Assembly (NCBI GenBank): GCA_900473045.1
Contig: UCKS01000056.1
Span: 62,001 to 126,000, forward strand
Reading direction: 5' to 3'
Source: Hyphomicrobiales bacterium
GTDB lineage: Bacteria > Pseudomonadota > Alphaproteobacteria > Rhizobiales > Rhizobiaceae
Length of the DNA stretch: 64,000 nucleotides
Shown: positions 9,059 through 17,808 of the stretch, piece by piece
How positions within the stretch are numbered: the first letter of the stretch is position 1
Layout of the letters: the number at the start of each line of letters is the position of its first letter
Translations under genes and position numbers: made by a program
Notes under the pieces: generated by a model
The model's database searches: none
What the model was told of the DNA's origin: nothing
What the model saw: the letters and a program-made list of their open reading frames with translations, nothing else

Positions 9059-9203
9059 TTGCGATAACATATCGATTTCATCGATCGATATCAGAGGCTT
9101 GCCGGAATCTGCGGACATTTGTCTTGCAGTGGGGCAGGCCTCTTCCCATCTCGTAATAAGCGGGCCCGAAGGAGAGGCCCACTTTTAGCGAGGACTTCTG
9201 AAC

Positions 9204-9632
9204 ATGAACCAATCTGCATTGATCCGTCCTGATTGGACGCCAGCGACCATTGCCATGATGGTGCTCGGTTTCGTGATTTTCTGGCCGCTTGGACTTGCCA
9301 TGCTTGCCTATATTATTTTCGGCGAAAGGCTGAAAAGCTTCAAGAAGGATGCCAACAACAGTGTTGACAGCTTTTGCTCGTCTTTCAAGCGGAAGAGCCA
9401 GCGTTATGGCCGTCCGAACTCCGGCACCGGCAATGTTGCCTTCGACGACTGGCGCGATGCTGAGCTCTCCCGCCTCGACGAGGAACGCCGCAAGCTCGAT
9501 GAAATGCGCGAACAGTTCGACGAATATGCCCGCGAACTTCGCCGCGCCAAGGACCAGGAAGATTTCGACCGTTTCATGCGCGATCGTAATTCCGGCGGTT
9601 CCGGCTCGGTCCCGGGCTTTCCGGCCAACTGA
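9204..9632 (+). CDS. DUF2852 membrane-anchored protein
   Basis: The 142-residue protein has one or two N-terminal hydrophobic segments (about residues 14-40, TIAMMVLGFVIFWPLGLAML). A charged, glutamate- and arginine-rich region predicted to be coiled coil follows (about 85-130), with a glycine/serine-rich tail. This is the layout of the alphaproteobacterial DUF2852 family, whose function is unknown. It stands alone: the phaZ stop is 145 bp upstream and an intrinsic terminator follows directly. The upstream gap contains the inverted repeat ATATCGAT/ATCGATAT (9069-9091), of unknown role. Confidence 0.8.
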   Translation: MNQSALIRPDWTPATIAMMVLGFVIFWPLGLAMLAYIIFGERLKSFKKDANNSVDSFCSSFKRKSQRYGRPNSGTGNVAFDDWRDAELSRLDEERRKLDEMREQFDEYARELRRAKDQEDFDRFMRDRNSGGSGSVPGFPAN

Positions 9633-9654
9633 TCCACCGATCCGTAAAACAAAC

Positions 9655-9685
9655 AAAACCGGCATCCCACCAGATGCCGGTTTTT
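9655..9685 (+). terminator. Intrinsic terminator after the DUF2852 gene
   Basis: Perfect arms ACCGGCATC (9658-9666) and GATGCCGGT (9673-9681) with a six-base loop are followed by TTTTCTTTT. This is a textbook Rho-independent terminator. An A-run before it gives partial function on the other strand. Confidence 0.85.
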
Positions 9686-9716
9686 CTTTTCAACAGGGTT
9701 CCGCGCGTTCGGGATC

Positions 9717-10511
9717 ATGCGTCCTTCAAACGAATCGGTTATCAAGACACTCATGTTCTCCCTGCTTCGAAAGCCGCGTCAGCCCAAATCTCCGCCGCCA
9801 CCGGTGACGCGGACGATTGATGTTGCCGGCAAGGTCATGCCGCTGACCATTCGGCAGAATGCCCGGGCAACGCGGATGACGCTGCGCATCGAGCCGGGTG
9901 GGCGGGCGCTGAAGATGACCATTCCGACCGGATTGCCCGAACGCGAGATCAACGCCTTCCTCGATCGCCATCAGGGATGGCTGATGACCAAGCTTGCCCG
10001 GTTTTCCGGCGAGAGCGTGCTGGACGAGGGCGGCACTATTCTTCTGCGCGGCGTCGCTCACCGGATCGAGCGCACCGGCAAGCTGCGCGGCCTGACCGAG
10101 GCCGTGATCATCGACGACGAACCGGTGCTGCTTGTCAGCGGTGCGGAGGAACATCTGCGCCGCCGGATTGCGGACTTTCTGAAGAAGGAAGCGCGCAAGG
10201 ACTTGGAACGGCTGGTGTCGATCTACGCACGCATGGTCGGCCGCAAGGTGAAGTCTTTGAGTTTCAAGGATACGCGTAGCCGTTGGGGCTCCTGTGCCGC
10301 CGATGGCGCCTTGAGCTTTTCCTGGCGCATCGTCATGGCGCCGCCAAAAGTGATCGATTATCTCGCCGCCCACGAGGTTTCGCATCTGCGCGAGATGAAC
10401 CATGGACCGGATTTCTGGGATCTGTGCGAGGAACTCTGCCCGGCGATGGACGATGCCAAGCGCTGGCTGAAGCGTAATGGCACCATGCTGCACGCAATCG
10501 ACTTCGATTGA
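9717..10511 (+). CDS. YgjP-type zinc metallopeptidase (DUF45/SprT-like)
   Basis: The protein is 264 residues from the ATG at 9717; an ATG at 9753 (MFSLLRK) is an equally plausible start, since neither has a strong ribosome site. The C-terminal half is the YgjP/DUF45 domain, with SFKDTRSRWGSC and the zinc signature HEVSHLREMNH (His219, His223 and third ligand His229). The conserved W-x-L-C region follows. Family members are putative metal-dependent hydrolases; in some bacteria they lie next to restriction genes, but nothing of that kind is seen here. Substrate and role are unknown. It converges on the YqaE remnant with a 12-bp gap. Confidence 0.8.
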   Translation: MRPSNESVIKTLMFSLLRKPRQPKSPPPPVTRTIDVAGKVMPLTIRQNARATRMTLRIEPGGRALKMTIPTGLPEREINAFLDRHQGWLMTKLARFSGESVLDEGGTILLRGVAHRIERTGKLRGLTEAVIIDDEPVLLVSGAEEHLRRRIADFLKKEARKDLERLVSIYARMVGRKVKSLSFKDTRSRWGSCAADGALSFSWRIVMAPPKVIDYLAAHEVSHLREMNHGPDFWDLCEELCPAMDDAKRWLKRNGTMLHAIDFD

Positions 10512-10523
10512 GAGTGTTGACGC

Positions 10524-10723
10524 TTAACGCCGGTACTGATTGCCCAGCGCGTCTCTGATCTTCTCGTCTGTCTTGTACTGGCTGAGCGCATAAACCGACC
10601 AGATAGCGGCCGGAATCCAGCCTATCAGGGTAATCTGCAAGATAAGGCAGACGATGCCAGCAATTGGCCGGCCGATGGTGAAAACTGAAGCCAGGGCAGG
10701 ATGATGGCAAGCAGAAGGCGCAT
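10524..10723 (-). pseudogene. YqaE/Pmp3-family small membrane protein, frameshifted
   Basis: From the ATG at 10723 (GGAG upstream) the reading begins MRLLLAIILPWLQF and then goes out of frame. The expected Pmp3/UPF0057 continuation (TIGRPIAGIVCLILQITL, then IGWIPAAIWSVYAL) is found one frame over and ends at 10524. The switch maps to the four-base homopolymer at 10681-10684 (TTTT on the coding strand); adding one T would restore a 66-residue protein with two membrane segments. The interval is 200 nt, one short of a multiple of three. This is either a real inactivating deletion or a sequencing/assembly error. Intact members are tiny inner-membrane proteins linked to membrane potential and stress. 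Confidence 0.75.
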
Positions 10724-10779
10724 GGTGTTCTCCGTATGTCTGCCTCGGATATAGGGAGCCGCACGGGCCATGCAACGGT

Positions 10780-11145
10780 TTAAAGTGTATAAGGTACGCG
10801 CACGGAGGGGGCATCGGCCGCGAAATCCTTGGTATTGCGTGTGACGAGCAGCAGATCGTTTGCCTGTGCCGAGGCCTCGACGATCGCGTCTGGCAGCTTG
10901 ATGCGCCGCTTCCGGCGCAACGTCACGGCGAGATCGGCAATCGCTGCGGTCAGCCCGATCAGGGTAAAGCCACTGAGAAAAACGCGTGTTCCCGGTTGAG
11001 CCTCTTCGCTGGCCCCTGCCATCACTTCCATCCAGGAAATGATGCTGATGGCGCTGTCTTCATAGAGCGCAAGTTCATCGCGTGCCTGTGGAATACCATT
11101 GAGATAGTCGATCAGGATGTTGGTATCGAACAGCGCCTTTACCAT
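10780..11145 (-). CDS. vapC: PIN-domain ribonuclease toxin (VapC-like)
   Basis: The 121-residue protein is a PIN domain with the acidic residues expected of a VapC RNase: Asp7 (LFDTNILIDY), Glu40 (SWMEVMAG), Asp86 (LPDAIVEA) and Asp107 (TRNTKDF). These bind Mg2+ and cleave RNA, usually tRNA, when the antitoxin is lost. The start overlaps the end of the antitoxin frame by seven bases (ATGGTAA), a coupling typical of toxin-antitoxin operons. The module is divergent from trpF. Which RNA it targets cannot be told from sequence. Confidence 0.85.
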   Translation of the reverse strand: MVKALFDTNILIDYLNGIPQARDELALYEDSAISIISWMEVMAGASEEAQPGTRVFLSGFTLIGLTAAIADLAVTLRRKRRIKLPDAIVEASAQANDLLLVTRNTKDFAADAPSVRVPYTL

Positions 11146-11363
11146 TCGCTGCGAACTTTCTCCTGGTATGACAGGCCATCTACTCCGCCTTCACCCCAAA
11201 GCCCGAATGCGTCGTTGATGTCAACGCGTCGCCGGCGCTGGACGTAATCGTCGATTGCCGCCCGGATCACAGCGGCCCGCGACAGCTTTTCCTTGCTTGC
11301 GATTTCTTCAAGCGCCTGAACTTGAAGCTCGGTAATGTCGATCAAAGTTCTCATGGGTGGCAT
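11139..11363 (-). CDS. Ribbon-helix-helix antitoxin (VapB/CopG-like)
   Basis: The 74-residue protein begins with a short beta strand (TLIDITELQ) and two helices (VQALEEIASKE, SRAAVIRAAIDDYVQ), the ribbon-helix-helix DNA-binding fold of CopG/Arc-type antitoxins. A C-terminal tail (DAFGLWGEGGVDGLSYQEKVRSEW) would wrap the toxin. A second start three codons later (ATG ending at 11352) is possible. It should neutralise the overlapping PIN toxin and repress its own promoter; palindromes lie immediately upstream of its start. Confidence 0.82.
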   Translation of the reverse strand: MPPMRTLIDITELQVQALEEIASKEKLSRAAVIRAAIDDYVQRRRRVDINDAFGLWGEGGVDGLSYQEKVRSEW

Positions 11364-11366
11364 CCT

Positions 11367-11388
11367 ATATATCGATATATGATATCAT
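11367..11388. promoter_or_regulatory. Overlapping palindromes at the toxin-antitoxin promoter
   Basis: ATATATCGATATAT (11367-11380) and ATGATATCAT (11379-11388) are both perfect palindromes. They overlap by two bases and end three bases before the antitoxin start. Ribbon-helix-helix antitoxins bind paired short palindromes of this kind to autoregulate, so this is the likely operator. The AT-rich sequence stands out from the GC-rich surroundings. Confidence 0.55.
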
Positions 11389-11482
11389 TTTAGCGGAACC
11401 GTGTCACCTGAGTGTTCTCGAAAGCCCGCGTTTGTCGGTTTTAAGCTCGACTCGGGCCCCATTTCATGTCAGTGCGCTGTGC

Positions 11483-12163
11483 ATGAAAACGGAAGTCAAA
11501 ATTTGCGGACTGAAGACTGAAGAGGCCGTGGATCGGGCCGTGGCGCTCGGCGCGGGCTATACGGGTTTCATCTTCTTTCCGAAGAGCCCGCGCAATATCG
11601 AGCCCGACGATGCCGGCCGGCTGGCCGAGCGTATTCGTGGCAAGGCCAAGATCGTCGCCGTCACCGTCGATGCCGATAATGATGATCTCGACGAGATCGT
11701 CTCGGCGCTGTCGCCCGACATTCTCCAGCTTCACGGCAATGAGAGCCCCGAACGTGTCCTGAACGCCAAGGCCGTCTACGGATTGCCCGTCATCAAGGCG
11801 CTGTCCATTCGCGAGGCTGATGATCTCCGGCGGATCGAACCCTATATAGGCATAGCCGACCGCTTCCTGTTCGACGCCAAGCCGCCGAAAGGCTCGGATC
11901 TGCCGGGCGGCAACGGTGTGTCTTTCGACTGGAAGCTCTTGCATGCGCTTGACGAAAGCGTCGATTACATGCTTTCCGGTGGTTTGAATGCCGAGAACAT
12001 CAGTGACGCTTTGGCTCTGACGGGCGCCAAGGCCATCGATACGTCCTCCGGTGTCGAAAGTGCGCCGGGCGTCAAAGATCTGAAACGCATGGAAGAGTTT
12101 TTCGACGCCGTCGCCCGCGCGGAAGCGGATATGGCCAAAGCATTGGCAGGGAGAAGCAAGTGA
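11483..12163 (+). CDS. trpF: Phosphoribosylanthranilate isomerase
   Basis: The 226-residue TIM-barrel enzyme catalyses the Amadori rearrangement of phosphoribosylanthranilate in tryptophan synthesis. Conserved motifs include the N-terminal [10 protein letters not shown] (general base cysteine), [21 protein letters not shown] and [10 protein letters not shown], with IDTSSGVE at the phosphate site. The ATG at 11483 gives the standard N-terminus; earlier in-frame starts run into the toxin-antitoxin promoter. The ribosome site is weak. The stop overlaps the trpB GTG start by four bases (GTGA), so translation is coupled. Confidence 0.95.
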   Translation: MKTEVKICGLKTEEAVDRAVALGAGYTGFIFFPKSPRNIEPDDAGRLAERIRGKAKIVAVTVDADNDDLDEIVSALSPDILQLHGNESPERVLNAKAVYGLPVIKALSIREADDLRRIEPYIGIADRFLFDAKPPKGSDLPGGNGVSFDWKLLHALDESVDYMLSGGLNAENISDALALTGAKAIDTSSGVESAPGVKDLKRMEEFFDAVARAEADMAKALAGRSK

Positions 12164-13380
12164 ACGAGACGCCACACCTGAATTCGTTCAAGACCGGACC
12201 CGATGAAGATGGCCGTTTCGGCATTTTTGGCGGCCGTTTCGTTGCCGAAACTTTGATGCCGCTGATCCTCGACCTGCAGGCCGAGTGGGACAAGGCCAAG
12301 ACGGATCCTGAATTCCAGGCGGAACTGAAGCATCTCGGCGCGCATTATATCGGCCGCCCGAGCCCGCTCTATTTCGCCGAACGCCTGACCGAGCATCTGG
12401 GCGGCGCCAAGATCTATTTCAAGCGCGAAGAGCTGAACCATACCGGTTCGCACAAGATCAACAACTGCATCGGCCAGATCCTTCTGGCCAAGCGCATGGG
12501 CAAGACCCGGATCATCGCTGAAACCGGTGCCGGACAGCATGGCGTGGCGTCCGCCACCGTTGCTGCCCGCTTCGGTCTTCCCTGCGTCGTCTATATGGGT
12601 GCAACCGATGTCGAGCGTCAGGCGCCGAACGTGTTCCGCATGAAGCTGCTCGGTGCCGAGGTCAAGCCGGTGACGGCTGGGTCCGGCACGCTGAAGGACG
12701 CGATGAACGAGGCGCTGCGTGACTGGGTCACCAATGTCGACGACACCTATTACCTGATCGGCACCGCTGCCGGTCCGCATCCCTATCCGGAAATGGTCCG
12801 CGACTTCCAGTCGGTGATCGGCATCGAGGCCAAGCAGCAGATGCTGGAGGCCGAGGGCCGTCTGCCGGATCTGGTCATTGCTGCCGTCGGTGGCGGCTCG
12901 AACGCGATCGGCATCTTCCATCCCTTCCTTGACGACGAATCCGTCAAGATCGTCGGCGTCGAAGCCGGTGGCAAGGGTTTGGAAGGCGACGAGCATTGCG
13001 CGTCGATCACCGCCGGTTCGCCGGGCGTGCTGCACGGCAACCGCACCTACCTACTGCAGGACGGCGACGGTCAGATCAAGGAAGGTCATTCGATTTCGGC
13101 CGGCCTCGATTATCCCGGCATCGGCCCGGAACATTCCTGGCTCGCCGATATCGGCCGCGTCGAGTATGTGCCGATCATGGACCATGAGGCGCTGGAAGCC
13201 TTCCAGGTGCTGACCCGTCTCGAGGGCATCATTCCGGCGCTGGAGCCAAGCCACGCGATCGCCGAGGTGATCAAGCGGGCGCCGAAGATGGGCAAGGACG
13301 AGATTATCCTGATGAACCTGTCCGGCCGCGGCGACAAGGATATTTTTACCGTCGGCAAACTGCTTGGAATGGGGCTGTAA
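12160..13380 (+). CDS. trpB: Tryptophan synthase beta chain
   Basis: The 406-residue PLP enzyme condenses indole with serine to make tryptophan. The PLP lysine is Lys99 in [11 protein letters not shown]; the TGAGQHG loop and the glycine-rich phosphate site GGGSNAIG are present. It starts at GTG, overlapping the trpF stop, with GGGAGA a few bases upstream. Length and motifs are normal for a TrpB1 that pairs with TrpA, encoded five bases downstream. Confidence 0.97.
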   Translation: MNETPHLNSFKTGPDEDGRFGIFGGRFVAETLMPLILDLQAEWDKAKTDPEFQAELKHLGAHYIGRPSPLYFAERLTEHLGGAKIYFKREELNHTGSHKINNCIGQILLAKRMGKTRIIAETGAGQHGVASATVAARFGLPCVVYMGATDVERQAPNVFRMKLLGAEVKPVTAGSGTLKDAMNEALRDWVTNVDDTYYLIGTAAGPHPYPEMVRDFQSVIGIEAKQQMLEAEGRLPDLVIAAVGGGSNAIGIFHPFLDDESVKIVGVEAGGKGLEGDEHCASITAGSPGVLHGNRTYLLQDGDGQIKEGHSISAGLDYPGIGPEHSWLADIGRVEYVPIMDHEALEAFQVLTRLEGIIPALEPSHAIAEVIKRAPKMGKDEIILMNLSGRGDKDIFTVGKLLGMGL

Positions 13381-13384
13381 CAGC

Positions 13385-14224
13385 ATGACCGCACGCATGG
13401 ACAAACGATTTGCCGATCTGGCTGCCGAAGGCCGGCCGGCGCTGGTCACCTATTTCATGGCAGGCGATCCGGATTTCGATACGTCGCTGGCGATCATGAA
13501 GGCTCTGCCATCGGCCGGTTCCGATATCATCGAGCTCGGCATGCCCTTTTCCGATCCGATGGCCGATGGTCCGGCAATCCAGTTGGCCGGTCAGCGCGCG
13601 CTGAAGGGCGGGCAGACTTTGGTCAAGACCCTGGAGATTGCGCGCCTTTTCCGCCAAGGCGATCAGAACACACCGATCGTTCTGATGGGCTATTACAACC
13701 CGATCTACATCCATGGCGTCGAGCGTTTTCTCGATGATGCACTGGCAGCCGGTATCGACGGCCTGATCGTCGTCGACCTGCCGCCGGAAATGGATGACGA
13801 GCTGTGCATCCCGGCGTTGAAGAAGGATATCAACTTCATTCGCCTGGCGACGCCAACCACCGACGACAAGCGGTTGCCGAAGGTTCTCGAAAACACCTCC
13901 GGTTTCGTCTATTATGTCTCGATGAACGGTATCACCGGCTCGGCTCTGCCGGATCCGACTGTTATCGGCGGTGCCGTACAGCGGATCAAGGGCCATACGA
14001 AACTTCCGGTCTGCGTCGGCTTTGGCGTCAAGACGGCGGAGCATGCGCGTGCTATCGGCGCATCGGCGGATGGTGTGGTCGTTGGCACCGCCATCATCAA
14101 CCAGGTGGCGTCCAGCCTGACAGAGGACGGAAAATCAACAGGGGCAACGGTGCCGGGCGTGGAAACGCTGGTTCGCGGCCTCGCAGCCGGCGTTCGTTCC
14201 GCAAAGCTTGTCGCGGCCGAATAA
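13385..14224 (+). CDS. trpA: Tryptophan synthase alpha chain
   Basis: The 279-residue TIM-barrel protein cleaves indole-3-glycerol phosphate and channels indole to TrpB. The catalytic residues Glu50 ([11 protein letters not shown]) and Asp61 (MADGPAIQ) match the E. coli pair, and the phosphate-binding [11 protein letters not shown] is present. The ATG at 13385 was chosen because it gives the family N-terminus and does not overlap trpB; an in-frame start at 13364 would. accD follows after 50 bp, a linkage common in alphaproteobacteria. Confidence 0.97.
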   Translation: MTARMDKRFADLAAEGRPALVTYFMAGDPDFDTSLAIMKALPSAGSDIIELGMPFSDPMADGPAIQLAGQRALKGGQTLVKTLEIARLFRQGDQNTPIVLMGYYNPIYIHGVERFLDDALAAGIDGLIVVDLPPEMDDELCIPALKKDINFIRLATPTTDDKRLPKVLENTSGFVYYVSMNGITGSALPDPTVIGGAVQRIKGHTKLPVCVGFGVKTAEHARAIGASADGVVVGTAIINQVASSLTEDGKSTGATVPGVETLVRGLAAGVRSAKLVAAE

Positions 14225-14274
14225 ATGCCCACATTGTGGGTCACGACCGGTTTTGACTATTCAGGAGTTTGGAT

Positions 14275-15189
14275 TTGAACTGGATCACAAATTACGTTCG
14301 GCCGAAGATCAACTCGATGCTCGGCCGCCGGGAAGTTCCGGAAAATCTCTGGATCAAATGCCCGGAAACCGGCGAGATGGTGTTTCACCGCGATCTCGAG
14401 GAAAACAAATGGGTCATCCCCGCCTCCGGCTTCCATATGAAGATGCCGGCCAAGGCGCGGTTGAAGGATCTGTTCGATGACGGCGTCTACGAGGCCCTGC
14501 CGCAGCCGAAGGTGGCGCAGGACCCGCTGAAGTTCCGCGATTCGAAGAAATATGTCGATCGCCTGCGCGACAGCCGCATCAAGACCGATCTTGAAGACAC
14601 GATCGTTGCCGGTGTCGGCCGCTGCCGTGGCGTCAAGCTGGTCGGCGTCGTGCACGAGTTCAACTTCATGGGCGGTTCGCTCGGCATGGCTGCCGGCGAA
14701 GCGATCGTCAAGGCGTTCGAAAAGGCAATCGCCGAAAAATGCCCGCTGGTGATCTTCCCGGCTTCGGGCGGCGCCCGCATGCAGGAAGGCATCCTTTCCT
14801 TGATGCAATTGCCGCGCACCACGGTCGCCGTGCAGATGCTCAAGGAAGCAGGTCTTCCCTATATCGTCGTGCTGACCAACCCGACCACGGGTGGCGTCAC
14901 CGCGTCCTATGCCATGCTGGGTGATCTGCATCTGGCCGAGCCGGGTGCCGAAATCTGCTTTGCCGGCAAGCGCGTCATCGAGCAGACCATCCGCGAGAAG
15001 CTGCCGGAAGGGTTCCAGACGTCGGAATACCTGATGGAACACGGCATGATCGATATGGTCATCAAGCGCCACGATATCCCGGATACGCTCGCACGTGTCC
15101 TGAAGATCCTGATGAAGAAGCCGGTCGATGCAGCCAAGCTGAATGGCTCAACGGCAATCGCTGCGGTTCCGATGGCTGCCAGCGCCTGA
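14275..15189 (+). CDS. accD: Acetyl-CoA carboxylase carboxyltransferase subunit beta
   Basis: The 304-residue protein is the beta half of the carboxyltransferase that makes malonyl-CoA for fatty acid synthesis. The crotonase-like core is clear ([51 protein letters not shown]). The start is taken as TTG at 14275 because it gives the family N-terminus [10 protein letters not shown] and stands seven bases after GGAG; the TTG at 14269 is too close to that site. Unusually against E. coli, the N-terminal zinc ribbon has only one of four cysteines (Cys29 in WIKCPETGE). This seems to be a lineage feature, since the rest is intact. Confidence 0.95.
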   Translation: MNWITNYVRPKINSMLGRREVPENLWIKCPETGEMVFHRDLEENKWVIPASGFHMKMPAKARLKDLFDDGVYEALPQPKVAQDPLKFRDSKKYVDRLRDSRIKTDLEDTIVAGVGRCRGVKLVGVVHEFNFMGGSLGMAAGEAIVKAFEKAIAEKCPLVIFPASGGARMQEGILSLMQLPRTTVAVQMLKEAGLPYIVVLTNPTTGGVTASYAMLGDLHLAEPGAEICFAGKRVIEQTIREKLPEGFQTSEYLMEHGMIDMVIKRHDIPDTLARVLKILMKKPVDAAKLNGSTAIAAVPMAASA

Positions 15190-15317
15190 GCGTCAAGATA
15201 AGAAGGGTGCTCGGGATGGCCCGGTCGCCCGTTAGTGATGAGATCATTTGGGATTGGCGCGTCTTGAGCGCGCTTGCATGAGCGCCCGGCGCTCCAGCGG
15301 CAGTTGGAGGAGCGGTG

Positions 15318-16661
15318 ATGACCACGGTGCAGGTGTCCGAAGCCGGGCAGGAAATCGACAAGCTGCTGGCGCTTCATCCGAAGGGCTTTGATCTGTCGCT
15401 GGACAGGATCACCCGGCTGCTCGATGTCCTCGGCAATCCACAGGACAAGCTGCCGCCGGTGATCCATGTTGCCGGCACCAACGGTAAGGGCTCGGTCACG
15501 GCTTTTTCCCGCACCATCCTTGAGGCGGCCGGTCTCTCCGTCCATGTCCACACATCTCCGCATCTGGTCAATTGGCACGAGCGTTATCGCATCGGCAAAA
15601 AGGGCGAACGCGGCGCGCTGGTCAGCGATGCCGTCCTGGCCGATGCCGTTCGCCGTGTCGGCGAGGCCAATGCCGGGCAAAAAATCACCGTTTTCGAAAT
15701 CCTAACGGCCGTCACCTTCGTGCTGTTTGCCGAGCACCCGGCCGATGTCGTCATCATCGAAGTTGGCCTCGGTGGCCGTTTCGATGCGACCAATGTCATC
15801 AAGACCCCCGCCGTTTCCGTCATCATGCCGATCTCGCTCGATCACCAGGCCTATCTGGGCGATCGCGTCGAACTGATTGCTGCGGAGAAGGCCGGGATCA
15901 TGAAGCGCGGCTGCCCGGTGGTGATCGGCCACCAGGAAGAAGATACGGCGCGCGACGTGCTGGTCTCCATTGCTCAACGGCTGAAATGCCCGCTTTCGGT
16001 CTATGGACAGGACTTCATGGCCCATGAGGAATTTGGCCGTCTGGTCTATCAGGATGAATTCGGCCTTGCCGACCTGCCGCTGCCGCGCCTGCCGGGCCGC
16101 CATCAATATGCCAATGCGGCAGCCGCCATCCGCGCCGTCAAGGCCGCCGGTTTCGATATATCCGATGCCGTCATCGACAAGGGGCTGGTCACCGTCGAAT
16201 GGCCGGGCCGCCTGCAAAGACTGACGGAAGGCAATCTGGCGCGTTTGGCGCCGGCGGGATCGGAAATCTGGGTCGATGGTGGACACAATCCGGGTGCCGG
16301 TCACGTTATTGCCGAAACCATGGCCAACCTGGAGGAGCGCGATCCCCGGCCACTGTTCATGATCATCGGCATGATCAACACCAAGGATCCGGTCGGCTAT
16401 TTCCAGGCCTTCAAGGGGCTGGCCGAACAGGTGTTTACCGTGCCGATCCGCGGTTCCGATGCTGGAATAGACGCGGTTGCTCTCGCCGACGATGCGGCTT
16501 CGGCAGGCTTCGAGGCTGGCGCGATGGCGACGGTTGCTGAAGCGCTCGGTGCAATCACCGCAATGTTCAACGACGATCCGGTCGCCCCTCGTATCCTGAT
16601 CGGCGGCTCGCTCTATCTGGTCGGTGACGTTCTGGCCGACAACGGCACGCCGCCGAAATAA
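15318..16661 (+). CDS. folC: Folylpolyglutamate synthase / dihydrofolate synthase
   Basis: The 447-residue ATP-dependent ligase adds glutamate to dihydropteroate and to folates. The P-loop is in VAGTNGKGSVTAF, the Mur-ligase-like fold has HTSPHLVNWHERYRI and EVGLGGRFDATN, and the C-terminal domain has WVDGGHNPGAG. The ATG at 15318 follows GGAGGAG; a GTG one codon earlier is also possible. It lies 128 bp after accD, a common rhizobial order. The gap between them shows no gene. Confidence 0.95.
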   Translation: MTTVQVSEAGQEIDKLLALHPKGFDLSLDRITRLLDVLGNPQDKLPPVIHVAGTNGKGSVTAFSRTILEAAGLSVHVHTSPHLVNWHERYRIGKKGERGALVSDAVLADAVRRVGEANAGQKITVFEILTAVTFVLFAEHPADVVIIEVGLGGRFDATNVIKTPAVSVIMPISLDHQAYLGDRVELIAAEKAGIMKRGCPVVIGHQEEDTARDVLVSIAQRLKCPLSVYGQDFMAHEEFGRLVYQDEFGLADLPLPRLPGRHQYANAAAAIRAVKAAGFDISDAVIDKGLVTVEWPGRLQRLTEGNLARLAPAGSEIWVDGGHNPGAGHVIAETMANLEERDPRPLFMIIGMINTKDPVGYFQAFKGLAEQVFTVPIRGSDAGIDAVALADDAASAGFEAGAMATVAEALGAITAMFNDDPVAPRILIGGSLYLVGDVLADNGTPPK

Positions 16662-16704
16662 AGCGCGGGGCGCGGCCAACCGAATTCCTGAGCAGAGAGA
16701 ATGA

Positions 16705-17334
16705 ATGTACGACAACAACCCTGAACTGCCCGAGGGCTATTCGCCCATCCCGTCCGGGAAGGTCGCCAATGTGGTGACATTTCTGGAAATGCGAAAGCGC
16801 CCGGCGGAAATGGCCGGATTACCGGAATTGCCGCACACGCTCGTACGCCTCGGCCCGCAGAATCTTGATATCTACAAGCGCCTGTTTCGCGAGATCGGCG
16901 AGGACTGGTTGTGGGTCTCGATGCTGGAAATCGGCGATGACGAGGTGCGCGGCATTCTCGCCGATCCGTCGATCGAGACCTATTCGCTTCGCGACGGAGA
17001 CCGCGATATCGGCCTGCTCGAACTCGACTTTCGTGTGCCCGGCGAATGCGAAGTCGTCTATTTCGGCATCGTCAAGGATGCGATCGGCAAGGGTACCGGC
17101 CGTTTCCTGATGAACCAGGCGATCGCCAAGGCCTGGGCGCATCCGATCGAGCGGTTCTGGCTGCACACCTGCACATTCGATCATCCCTCAGCTCTTGGCT
17201 TTTATCAGCACCTGGGCTTCAGGCCCTACAAGCTGATGGTCGAGGTCCATGACGATCCGCGTCTGATCGGCCTTTTGCCGAAAACCGCTGCTTCGCATGT
17301 GCCCTTGCTGGAGCCTGCCGAAAGCGGGAAGTGA
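16705..17334 (+). CDS. GNAT-family N-acetyltransferase
   Basis: The 209-residue protein has a GNAT acetyl-CoA-binding core around residues 90-170. FGIVKDAIGKGTGRFLMNQA corresponds to motif A, and SALGFYQHLGFRPYKL is the usual C-terminal motif. The acceptor substrate is unknown. It follows folC by 43 bp on the same strand and is closed by a strong bidirectional terminator shared with trxA. Confidence 0.85.
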   Translation: MYDNNPELPEGYSPIPSGKVANVVTFLEMRKRPAEMAGLPELPHTLVRLGPQNLDIYKRLFREIGEDWLWVSMLEIGDDEVRGILADPSIETYSLRDGDRDIGLLELDFRVPGECEVVYFGIVKDAIGKGTGRFLMNQAIAKAWAHPIERFWLHTCTFDHPSALGFYQHLGFRPYKLMVEVHDDPRLIGLLPKTAASHVPLLEPAESGK

Positions 17335-17347
17335 GCTTGCGGAAACG

Positions 17348-17375
17348 AAAAAAGCCCGGTCTCCCGGGCTTTTTT
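17348..17375. terminator. Bidirectional intrinsic terminator between the GNAT gene and trxA
   Basis: Perfect 12-bp arms (AAAAAAGCCCGG at 17348-17359 and CCGGGCTTTTTT at 17364-17375) with a four-base loop give a GC stem with a U-run on both strands. It would end transcripts from both converging genes. Confidence 0.9.
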
Positions 17376-17394
17376 GATACCATTTGGAATTCAC

Positions 17395-17718
17395 TTACGC
17401 TGCTGCGTTGGAAATCCAGGAGGTCAGGGCTGTCTTCGGCGCGGCGCCGACCTTGATGTCGGCAACTTCGCCGGCCTTGAACATGGCAAGGGTCGGGATA
17501 GAGCGCACGCCATACTGGGCGGCGATTTCCGGATTCTCGTCGATGTTGACCTTGGCAACCTTGACCTTGCCGGCCATTTCAACGGAAATTTCTTCCAGGC
17601 TCGGAGCGATCATCTTGCACGGGCCGCACCATTCGGCCCAGAAGTCGACGATGACAGGCTCGACGGAGTTCAGGACTTCGTCCTGAAAATTGGAAGTATC
17701 GACTTTTACGGTAGCCAT
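17395..17718 (-). CDS. trxA: Thioredoxin
   Basis: The 107-residue protein is a classical thioredoxin with the active site WCGPC (Cys31 and Cys34) and the cis-proline loop SIPTLAMF. It reduces protein disulfides in the cytoplasm and donates electrons to ribonucleotide reductase and methionine sulfoxide reductase. The ATG at 17718 has AAGGAG upstream and gives [11 protein letters not shown]; in-frame starts further up are atypical. It lies 90 bp after addA on the same strand, so it may be both in the addAB transcript and under its own promoter. Confidence 0.96.
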   Translation of the reverse strand: MATVKVDTSNFQDEVLNSVEPVIVDFWAEWCGPCKMIAPSLEEISVEMAGKVKVAKVNIDENPEIAAQYGVRSIPTLAMFKAGEVADIKVGAAPKTALTSWISNAAA

Positions 17719-17808
17719 AGGCTGCTCCTTGGTTTCGAAATCGGCGTTCTTCGAACGGTTACCCATCATGTGATGGTTGAGCGTCAGCTTTTCAATCCCA
17801 TTCCTATC

